DNA of 8,599 nt from assembly GCA_900771035.1 (NCBI GenBank), contig CAAGML010000131.1, positions 1 through 8,599 on the forward strand, given 5' to 3'. Below the pieces are notes generated by a model, which was not told where the DNA came from, searched no databases, and worked only from the letters and a program-made list of their open reading frames with translations. Position numbers and translations under genes: made by a program. The stretch's first letter is position 1. Every line of letters starts with the position of its first letter. Positions 1-5,627 of this stretch are shown here, in pieces. The DNA comes from Bacteroidales bacterium (GTDB lineage: Bacteria > Bacteroidota > Bacteroidia > Bacteroidales > Paludibacteraceae).

Positions 1-581
1 GGTTTGTAGAGTTGCGGCACGAAATCAGTGGCGCGCACGATAGGACCTGCCACCAACTGTGGGAAGAAACTGACGTAGAACCCGAAGTTCAGCAGGTTGC
101 GCACAGGTTCAATCCTGCGGCGATAGACATCGACTGTGTAGCTGAGCGTCTGGAACGTGAAGAAAGATATTCCGACTGGCAAAACAATCTGCTCAACAAT
201 GCTGTAGTGTGTGCCGAAAAGGCTGTTGGTCAGGTCGGTGAAAAAGTATGCGTACTTGAAATAGCATAATATACCCAAGTCAATGACTGCACTGGCGACA
301 ACCAGCAGCCTCCGCCCCAGTTCCTTTTTTGTGGCGTGTATCCATATAGCCAGCAGCCAATTGGCTAAGACCGAGAAAATAAGCAGTCCCACGAAAATGC
401 CGGAGGTCTTGTAGTAGAAAAAGAGACTGACCGCAAACAAGAATGTGTTGCGCAGGAGGATTTTGTTCTGCACCAACGCAAAGAAAGCGAAGACTATAGC
501 GAAGAACGCCCAGAAATAGAACTGGGTGAAAAGCAACGGCGACCCGGCGTCAAAAGCAAAGATATGTCTCAGTAATTCCAT
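1..581 (-). CDS. MBOAT-family membrane O-acyltransferase (AlgI/PatA-like), N-terminal 193 residues, cut by the window edge
   Basis: Reading starts at the ATG ending at 581 and stays open to base 1, giving 193 residues; AlgI-like proteins usually have about 450-500, so the C-terminal part with the catalytic His is outside the window. Hydrophobic segments lie at about residues 22-38, 43-57, 61-81 and 92-114. The stretch LPVGISFFTFQTLSYTVDVY (134-153) and FFPQLVAGPIVR (172-183) are hallmark motifs of AlgI/PatA/DltB-type MBOAT proteins. Family members pass an acyl group, usually acetyl, across the inner membrane for modification of alginate, cellulose, peptidoglycan or teichoic acid. The gene overlaps the preceding SGNH gene by 13 nt (569-581), so translation is probably coupled, and two SGNH partners upstream fit an O-acetylation system. 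The family call is firm; the acceptor glycan is inferred. Confidence 0.93.
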   Translation of the reverse strand, partial: MELLRHIFAFDAGSPLLFTQFYFWAFFAIVFAFFALVQNKILLRNTFLFAVSLFFYYKTSGIFVGLLIFSVLANWLLAIWIHATKKELGRRLLVVASAVIDLGILCYFKYAYFFTDLTNSLFGTHYSIVEQIVLPVGISFFTFQTLSYTVDVYRRRIEPVRNLLNFGFYVSFFPQLVAGPIVRATDFVPQLYK

Positions 582-1840
582 GATTCCCCTGTCTCCATGA
601 TTGAATGGTAAAGCATCTCGCCCAGAATGTTATAGCCTGCGGCAGTGAAGTGTATCTTGTCACCGCGCATCAGTCCTGCATTAACCCATGCAGATGCCGA
701 GCCGTAACCTCCCATAATCCTGTACTGGTTCCACACGGCAGCTCCCTGCTCGTTGGCAAGCTCGAACATAGCCTGTTCCACTCTTGGTGTGTTTTGATTT
801 ATCGGTTTGTTTCGTCTTCGACCCAAGTTCAGCACGCAGTCGTTGTTGGTTATGAATACGACGGCACATTCGGGCGACACGCGGTAAATTTTATCCAGAA
901 GGCTGCGGTACTGCTCCTTGAACCTGTCCACGTCGAACTTCGAGCAAGGCACGTTGGCATCGTTTATCCCGACGCCCAGAATCACGAGGTCTGGCTTGAG
1001 GTATTCAATCTGTCGGTCGAACTCCGTGCAGCGTATCCAACTCCACAGTGCCGCCCCGTTAACGCCCAATGAGTGGTAGGTCAGCCCGGGATGGTCGTTC
1101 TCTGGTATGAACCCCATGACGCAAATCTCGGGGACGCTGCCGTAACCCGTAAAGAACCTGTGGCGGAAAAGCAGAGTACCCGCCGTCGTCCCCTCGTCGC
1201 ACTCAAACACGTAGGAATGACCGTCCTTGACACCCTCTATCGTGTCGCCGTCAACAGCCAGCAGTGGGGTGGTGACAGAGTCGTTCATCGTGGCAAGCAG
1301 GCGCATCCTTGTGAAACTCCATTTGGTGCCTGTAGGGTTGAGGTCGAAACTGATGGTGGCTTGTGGGTCTGTGGTGTAAACGTCCATGCCCAGAATGCCC
1401 ATCGGGCGGTCGGGTTGTCCTGCCGAGTTCCGGCACATATTCCACTGGCCCGTGTAGGATGTGGCAAGGTTCGGCGACCCGTTGGTGCGCGCCACGCTGA
1501 GAGGGAAGAACGCACCACGCTCAGCACCCAGATTCTCAGCAGTCTCCGAGAACATTTTCCTTGGCATTGCGCTCATTCCGTCGCCCTGCACGTGCGAACC
1601 GCCTATGTGCACGATGCTAATCTTGCCCTGACCGAACATCATCAGCTTTTGCAACTTGTCGTTGAAGACCTTCAGCCGTGTGCTGTCCCCTGGTATCTCT
1701 AAGCGGTTTGCCTCAGTCCTGACAATGTCAGGGTATCGAGTCGCCTGAAGGAGTGAATCCTGCTGTGCTGTCAGACTGCACGTCGCCAGAGTCAGGAGGA
1801 AGGACAATGCCGTCAGAGTATATTTCCCCGTTAAATTCAT
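569..1840 (-). CDS. Secreted SGNH/GDSL-family hydrolase or acetyltransferase (second paralogue)
   Basis: The 423-residue protein has an N-terminal signal peptide (hydrophobic core about 9-20, possible cleavage after Ala25 in LTAQQD), so it is probably periplasmic. SGNH blocks are visible: block I is HIGGSHVQGDG with the nucleophile candidate Ser82 (GGSH instead of GDSL), block II is GVNGA around Gly262, block III is GIND with Asn293, and block V is GDKIHFTAAGY with Asp394 and His397. About 180 residues separate blocks I and II, far more than in simple GDSL esterases, and the intervening part looks beta-rich, suggesting an inserted domain. I chose ATG 1840; a TTG codon directly upstream (1843) is an alternative. 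The next in-frame Met is near residue 67 and would lose the signal peptide, so the 113-nt overlap with the upstream gene is probably real. It may be an O-acetyl transferase or an esterase working with the adjacent MBOAT; sequence alone does not decide which. Confidence 0.88.
   Translation of the reverse strand: MNLTGKYTLTALSFLLTLATCSLTAQQDSLLQATRYPDIVRTEANRLEIPGDSTRLKVFNDKLQKLMMFGQGKISIVHIGGSHVQGDGMSAMPRKMFSETAENLGAERGAFFPLSVARTNGSPNLATSYTGQWNMCRNSAGQPDRPMGILGMDVYTTDPQATISFDLNPTGTKWSFTRMRLLATMNDSVTTPLLAVDGDTIEGVKDGHSYVFECDEGTTAGTLLFRHRFFTGYGSVPEICVMGFIPENDHPGLTYHSLGVNGAALWSWIRCTEFDRQIEYLKPDLVILGVGINDANVPCSKFDVDRFKEQYRSLLDKIYRVSPECAVVFITNNDCVLNLGRRRNKPINQNTPRVEQAMFELANEQGAAVWNQYRIMGGYGSASAWVNAGLMRGDKIHFTAAGYNILGEMLYHSIMETGESWNY
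1728..1840 (-). other. 113-nt out-of-frame overlap between the two SGNH genes
   Basis: The first SGNH gene continues to its stop at 1728 while the second starts at ATG 1840 in the +1 frame relative to it. In the shared DNA one frame encodes the signal peptide and early mature residues of the second protein, and the other encodes an acidic low-complexity tail (EFNGEIYSDG through PSGDSIP). The signal peptide is the more constrained product, so the tail was probably acquired by loss of an earlier stop. An assembly or sequencing frameshift near the tail of the first gene would be another explanation. Confidence 0.8.
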
Positions 1841-3260
1841 CAATTGAGTATTCTTTTAGGTTGTGTGCGCGTCCCGACTCAGGATTGCGCATCAGGTAGT
1901 ATTCGTAAGCTTTTGTTATTGCGTTCATCAGCATCTTGCTGGCGCGTGCGGCACCTGCCGGCGTGAAATGCACGTAGTCAGGACCTGCCAGCTGAGGGTT
2001 GCCGTGTACCCATGACAGCATCGAGTTCCATCCGCCCATGGCTGAGTATAGGTCCCAGAATGCCACCCCTTCAGCCTGACACATCTGGCGGAGCGAATCG
2101 ACGGCGATAGGCAGCTGTGGATAAGTTTGTAGTTTGCCGTTGACTTTGGTTGACATGTCTGAAGGACCGATGAACAGGATTTTGCTTCCCGGTGACACCT
2201 GACGGAAATATGCGAACTGCCGGCGAAGTCCGTTGCAGAATTCGTGCATGGACCTGCCCGGACGAAGATAAGGCATGGCGTTTCCTCCGTACTGCATGAT
2301 AATCAGCGGCACGTTGAATCTGCCGAAATAGGTCTTAATCGACTCTTTGTCTATCTGTGTGAAGATTGTGCCAGAGCAACCGCGCATTGCCACGTTATCT
2401 ACCTGTACCCCGGTAGCCCCGCCGTCAATCGTGAATGCGTGGATGAGTGCCTTGCCTTTCAGGGTGACGGACGCACGGTCGGTCGAGTCTGGCAGAACCA
2501 CGTAGCTGTATGTCTTCCCTGCTTCCAGCGTGATTGGGTATTTATTGCCGCGTGAGGTTATTGTGCCTGTCACGTTCTCCGTCGCCTCATAGATTACGCC
2601 TATACGGCCGAACATCTTGGTGCGAGGCTTGGTGCCTTTCATCTGTATCTTCGAGAAGTCGAATGTCGCATCGCCGTTCAGCTCAGCCGTCACGCCCATC
2701 GGGCCGTAATGGCGGCTTTTCAGTTTGCTGTCAGGTGCGAAGACTATGTACCGTTTCAGCGAACGGTTGCATCCCTGATGGATAGCCGTGGTGTGGACGG
2801 TCTGTATGGCAGGCAGCATTCCCACGCCGTATCCGCCGAACTCCTCTTGGAAACTCTCTCGTATCTCTGAAGTTATGCGGTCAATCTCAATCTGTGAGTC
2901 GCCGTAGTGTATTATTCGTATTGGGTATCTGTCCGCCGCTTTCAATGCGTCGAACACGTTGTCCATCCATGCGGGGTCGTTGTCAGGGAACCAGATGGCG
3001 TTGTCCGTTGTCAGCACCTCGTATTTCACACGCTCCAGCGTGTCTAACTTAGCCTTCTCCTCTTTGGCGAGTATCAGCGACGAGTCCTGCTCTGCCACGT
3101 AATGCTCCACCGTGTCTTCGCCCATGATGATTTCCTTCGGCGATATGAATGATATGTTGGTCTTGCCTACGTTGAAACCCTCTTTGGGCAACAGCAGTCC
3201 TACCGTGGCAAGAATTGCGAATACGGCTATTATGAACAATAGTACTTTATAAGCTTTCAT
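1728..3260 (-). CDS. Membrane-anchored SGNH/GDSL-family hydrolase or acetyltransferase (first paralogue)
   Basis: The 510-residue protein begins MKAYKV and has one hydrophobic segment (about 6-24) ending in LLLPK without a convincing cleavage site, so it is probably an inner-membrane signal anchor with a periplasmic domain. SGNH landmarks are IIHYGDSQIEID with Ser122, RGCSG with Gly294, QYGGNAMP with Asn327 (the usual Asp after Asn is absent), and GPDYVHFTPAGA with Asp428 and His431. About 172 residues separate blocks I and II, as in the downstream paralogue. The reading frame extends upstream, but the ATG at 3260 forms an ATGA overlap with the previous stop and directly precedes the membrane segment, so it is preferred. 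The last 50 or so residues, after the SGNH domain, are rich in Asp, Ser, Gly and Pro, and the final 37 are encoded over the start of the next gene. Probable role: transfer or removal of O-acetyl groups on an envelope glycan together with the MBOAT protein. Confidence 0.88.
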   Translation of the reverse strand: MKAYKVLLFIIAVFAILATVGLLLPKEGFNVGKTNISFISPKEIIMGEDTVEHYVAEQDSSLILAKEEKAKLDTLERVKYEVLTTDNAIWFPDNDPAWMDNVFDALKAADRYPIRIIHYGDSQIEIDRITSEIRESFQEEFGGYGVGMLPAIQTVHTTAIHQGCNRSLKRYIVFAPDSKLKSRHYGPMGVTAELNGDATFDFSKIQMKGTKPRTKMFGRIGVIYEATENVTGTITSRGNKYPITLEAGKTYSYVVLPDSTDRASVTLKGKALIHAFTIDGGATGVQVDNVAMRGCSGTIFTQIDKESIKTYFGRFNVPLIIMQYGGNAMPYLRPGRSMHEFCNGLRRQFAYFRQVSPGSKILFIGPSDMSTKVNGKLQTYPQLPIAVDSLRQMCQAEGVAFWDLYSAMGGWNSMLSWVHGNPQLAGPDYVHFTPAGAARASKMLMNAITKAYEYYLMRNPESGRAHNLKEYSIDEFNGEIYSDGIVLPPDSGDVQSDSTAGFTPSGDSIP

Positions 3261-3967
3261 TTCTTGATTTTCAGTTTTTGCCCTATCCTTATCAGGTCGG
3301 ATTTCAGTCCGTTCCACAGTTTGAGTTGGGCGACCGTACATCTGTATTTGCGTGCCAACTGCGACAGCGTGTCGCCTTGTTTCACCTTATGTATTGTTGT
3401 CTTTTGCTGAGGTGGTTCGCTCGGTTGCTGAACCTGGTTCTGAACCTCTTGTCTCTCTGCTATCATGATTTGCTGCTGTCTCTCGCTCTCAGCCCTGACG
3501 CTGTCAGTCTCGGCTATTCTTCTTGCGCGTTCCTCGTCCGTGATGTTGTATTGGTCCCTGAGCGTTTGCAGAACGTCTCTGCTGATTTGGCGTGCCGCAC
3601 GTCCGGGTGTCACCCACCGCTCGTCGCCCACCTGACGGAACGGCGTGTTGACAAATGCCATCAGTGCGCGTGCAGTGTCGTTGTCGTATCTGTATATGAG
3701 GTCTTTCATATAATATGCTGCGGCGACGGACGACCGTTTCACGTCATATCGCTCGTCAACCCACCGGTCAACCCTCAGCCCGTAGTTGCGTGCCACGGCA
3801 GGTGTCAGCCCCCAGATGCCGGCGCGTGTGCCGTCCTTGTAGTTTATGTCAAGTCCCGAAATGTCCATCGCTGCCCACACAACGTCGTCCCCAAGCGACA
3901 TCTCCTCAAGGAACAGCTCATTCCATGGCAAGGTGGCTACGAATAACGCTATTATCAGTAACTTCAT
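3257..3967 (-). CDS. LysM protein with a degenerate MltD-like lytic transglycosylase domain
   Basis: The 236-residue product begins with a short hydrophobic segment (about 3-14; weak signal peptide). Residues about 30-125 resemble the MltD branch of the SLT fold: RAGIWGLTPAVARNYGLRVD (48-67) and WVDERYDVKRSS (69-80) followed by AAAYYMKDL match the family pattern GIWQ...RNYGL...DxRRD...AAxYLxxL. Key positions deviate: from remembered family patterns, the catalytic Glu corresponds to Asp35 (same spacing to Trp52), the Gln after GIW is Gly53, and the AYN motif reads FVN (105-107). Residues about 142-172 are highly charged and may form a coiled coil, followed by a Gln/Pro-rich linker. A single C-terminal LysM (about 192-235, VKQGDTLSQLARKYRCTVAQ) should bind N-acetylglucosamine-containing glycan, normally peptidoglycan. 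It is the first gene of the minus-strand operon and its stop overlaps the next start by 4 nt. It may be a weak enzyme or a cell-wall-binding scaffold. Confidence 0.85.
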   Translation of the reverse strand: MKLLIIALFVATLPWNELFLEEMSLGDDVVWAAMDISGLDINYKDGTRAGIWGLTPAVARNYGLRVDRWVDERYDVKRSSVAAAYYMKDLIYRYDNDTARALMAFVNTPFRQVGDERWVTPGRAARQISRDVLQTLRDQYNITDEERARRIAETDSVRAESERQQQIMIAERQEVQNQVQQPSEPPQQKTTIHKVKQGDTLSQLARKYRCTVAQLKLWNGLKSDLIRIGQKLKIKK

Positions 3968-4032
3968 TGTCTGGTTAATTATCTGTGATTTAATGATTTA
4001 TGCTATGCACAAAATTTTATGGTTTCAACTGG

Positions 4033-4040
4033 CAAAGATA
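4033..4040 (-). promoter_or_regulatory. Candidate Bacteroidetes -7 element for the minus-strand operon (TATCTTTG)
   Basis: TATCTTTG on the minus strand matches the Bacteroidetes primary sigma -7 consensus TAnnTTTG. It would place the transcript start about 55-60 nt before the LysM gene ATG (3967). No good TTTG-type -33 element is visible at the usual distance, since that position falls inside the opposing promoter arm. Confidence 0.5.
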
Positions 4041-4054
4041 CGAAAAATTTTTCT

Positions 4055-4062
4055 TACCTTTG
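4055..4062 (+). promoter_or_regulatory. Candidate Bacteroidetes -7 element for the lipoprotein gene (TACCTTTG)
   Basis: TACCTTTG matches TAnnTTTG exactly. Its G lies only 4 nt before the ATG at 4067, so a start at the usual distance would fall on or next to the start codon, implying a leaderless or nearly leaderless mRNA. No clear -33 TTTG is present; the expected position overlaps the minus-strand -7 element. Confidence 0.5.
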
Positions 4063-4066
4063 CACT

Positions 4067-5506
4067 ATGAAACGAAAAACTTTCCATTTTATTCTCCTTG
4101 CGTTCTTAACTGCAACGCTCTTAGTCTCTTGCGTTGACGAGAACTACTCTTCGTCGCCTTCGGATTTGCTCTCTTTCTCGACATCAAAACTCTCGATGGA
4201 TACAACCTTCGGTGCCACCTCGACGTGGCGGCTGATGGTATATAACAACAATCAGAAAGCCCTGCTCATCTCTTCCGTAGGACTTGCCCACGGGGCAGAA
4301 TCCTCTTTCAGGATAAACGTTGACGGCCGCATAGTACCTGCCGGTACAACCCTACACGACATCACCGTCCGTGGCAATGACTCAATTTTCATAATGGTCG
4401 AGGCTACAAAACCCTCCTCCCAACCGTCTGACACTCCGTTCATTTCATCCGACTCCCTTGTGTTTATGGTCAACGGCGTGACACAGTGTGTGGGGCTTGA
4501 GCTCGTCTGCCGTCCTGCCAATATCCTGCGCTCCTATCAGCTGACGGGTGATGAAACCCTGACTCCCGGCACTCCATATCTTGTCTATGACTACATCTAT
4601 GTGCCTGAAGATTATATACTTACCATCGAGGCAGGGACAGAGATTTACATGCACGCAGCAGCCAATATAATTGTTGATGGCACGTTGAACGTCAAGGGGA
4701 CAATAGGGCGCAATGTGGTGATACGTGGCGACCGCTTTGACGATGTCCATGACGGCGGCTCGCTCATCCCCTACCTCTGCATACCTGGTCAGTGGGGAGG
4801 CATATATCTTCAGAACGCCCAGTCACGGCACACCATTGAGGGGGCGCAGATAATAGGCATGGGTGCTGGCGTGATTCTGTTTGGCGCTTCGAGGGCAAAC
4901 CCTTCACTGTCAGTGCGTGACAGCCGTATTCATTGCTCGTCAGGGTATGGGCTTTATGCGCAGATGGCAGATGTCAGTGTGGTCAACAGCGAGATTTCAA
5001 ACTGCGGTCTATCGTGCCTCTTGGTCGTCGGCGGCACAACGCTTGTGCAGCAAAGCACCATCGTCAACCATTACACTTTCGCCTCACGTGACTATGCCGC
5101 CGTCGAGGTTGTAGGTTTCGTTGACAACAATGGCCGCAGAGTGGCGTATGCAGTTGACCGTTTCGTGGTCGAAAACTGCATTATCTCCGGCGGAATGTCG
5201 CAGGAACTGGTCATGGTCTATGACTCAACCCTCTCATCTGCTTACAATATGTATGTCGCCAATACCCTGATAAAAGGGAGGGAGAAGAACCCTCAATTCT
5301 TCCACTCTTGCCAATACGCCGACTACAATACCGACATCTTTGTCCGCACACGTGCCGATTACGGTAAAAACCCATACGAATATTTTGACTTTCACCTCTC
5401 TGAGGGGTCTTTGGCACGTGGAATGGCTGACGGTTCTGTGTCGGCTCTTTATCCTTTAGCCCTCGACGGCAGTGAGAGGGATATGACCACCATAGGGGCG
5501 TATTGA
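4067..5506 (+). CDS. Surface lipoprotein with an Ig-like N-terminal part and a predicted right-handed beta-helix
   Basis: The 479-residue protein has a classic type II signal peptide: MKRK, a hydrophobic core and lipobox LVSC with lipidated Cys22. The next residues are V-D-E-N, acidic soon after the Cys as in Bacteroidetes lipoprotein export signals, so exposure on the outer surface is likely. Residues about 32-150 look like a beta-sandwich (alternating strands, TWRLMVYNNNQKALLISSV), similar in style to domains preceding such helices. From about 175 to 415 there are repeated short beta segments such as LTIEAGTEIYM, IIVDGTLNVKG, VVIRG, IYLQNA, HTIEGAQIIG and LSVRDSRIHCSSGYG, typical of pectate-lyase-like parallel beta-helices. 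The C-terminus LALDGSERDMTTIGAY resembles the D-G-x-x-R...IGAY ending of many such proteins. The start at 4067 rather than upstream is fixed by the signal peptide. No catalytic residues are recognised; it could bind or cleave glycans or act as an adhesin. Confidence 0.82.
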   Translation: MKRKTFHFILLAFLTATLLVSCVDENYSSSPSDLLSFSTSKLSMDTTFGATSTWRLMVYNNNQKALLISSVGLAHGAESSFRINVDGRIVPAGTTLHDITVRGNDSIFIMVEATKPSSQPSDTPFISSDSLVFMVNGVTQCVGLELVCRPANILRSYQLTGDETLTPGTPYLVYDYIYVPEDYILTIEAGTEIYMHAAANIIVDGTLNVKGTIGRNVVIRGDRFDDVHDGGSLIPYLCIPGQWGGIYLQNAQSRHTIEGAQIIGMGAGVILFGASRANPSLSVRDSRIHCSSGYGLYAQMADVSVVNSEISNCGLSCLLVVGGTTLVQQSTIVNHYTFASRDYAAVEVVGFVDNNGRRVAYAVDRFVVENCIISGGMSQELVMVYDSTLSSAYNMYVANTLIKGREKNPQFFHSCQYADYNTDIFVRTRADYGKNPYEYFDFHLSEGSLARGMADGSVSALYPLALDGSERDMTTIGAY

Positions 5507-5627
5507 GCGTTCCTCCTCAGTTTATGCTTATATGCAGCCCCAACGATATATTTACGATACATTAACGGTAGATTAACGATAGATTAACGGTATATTAACG
5601 GAATATTGACCTATTAGAACTATGCTT
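5507..5627. other. Intergenic region between lipoprotein and DUF4838 genes
   Basis: Apart from the tandem 11-bp array, this 121-nt stretch shows no convincing terminator hairpin with a T-run, no exact TAnnTTTG promoter element and no Shine-Dalgarno sequence. It is AT-rich in the repeat part. Whether the lipoprotein and DUF4838 genes share a transcript cannot be decided from it. Confidence 0.6.
5542..5607. repeat. Six tandem 11-bp units (consensus AACGRTAKATT) upstream of the DUF4838 gene
   Basis: The units are AACGATATATT, TACGATACATT, AACGGTAGATT, AACGATAGATT, AACGGTATATT and AACGGAATATT, contiguous with no spacer. The period is close to one helical turn, so equivalent bases face the same side of the DNA. 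The array ends 20 nt before the DUF4838 start at 5628, or 14 nt before the alternative ATG at 5622. On the minus strand the junctions read ACCGTTAAT twice and TCCGTTAAT once, which fit my recollection of the LytTR half-site pattern (two imperfect direct 9-mers about two turns apart). Regulation by such a factor is a hypothesis. Confidence 0.85.

Larger units (their letters stand above)
4032..4063. repeat. 32-bp near-perfect palindrome in the divergent intergenic region
   Basis: The left arm GCAAAGATACGAAAAA (4032-4047) and the right arm TTTTTCTTACCTTTGC (4048-4063) abut directly and are reverse complements at 14 of 16 positions. The palindrome sits between the divergent LysM and lipoprotein genes. 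Each arm contains one outward-facing -7-like element, so the symmetry is better explained by a bidirectional promoter than by a terminator, although a dimeric regulator could also bind here. Confidence 0.85.

Noticed and set aside
12..269. 85-codon plus-strand open frame at the left edge
   Set aside because: It is antisense to the MBOAT gene, whose motifs are unmistakable.
1073..1702. 209-codon open frame on the plus strand opposite the second SGNH gene
   Set aside because: No domain is recognisable, and the SGNH blocks on the opposite strand explain the region.
3261..3341. Upstream extension of the first SGNH gene by 27 codons
   Set aside because: The extension is hydrophilic and would place the signal anchor internally; the ATGA overlap at 3257-3260 gives a better start.
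3278..3946. 222-codon open frame on the plus strand opposite the LysM gene
   Set aside because: The product is Cys/Leu/Val-rich without motifs, while the opposite strand encodes clear LysM and MltD-like motifs.
4032..4063. Palindrome as an intrinsic terminator
   Set aside because: The flanking genes diverge, so nothing ends here, and the stem centre is A/T only with no GC-rich core.
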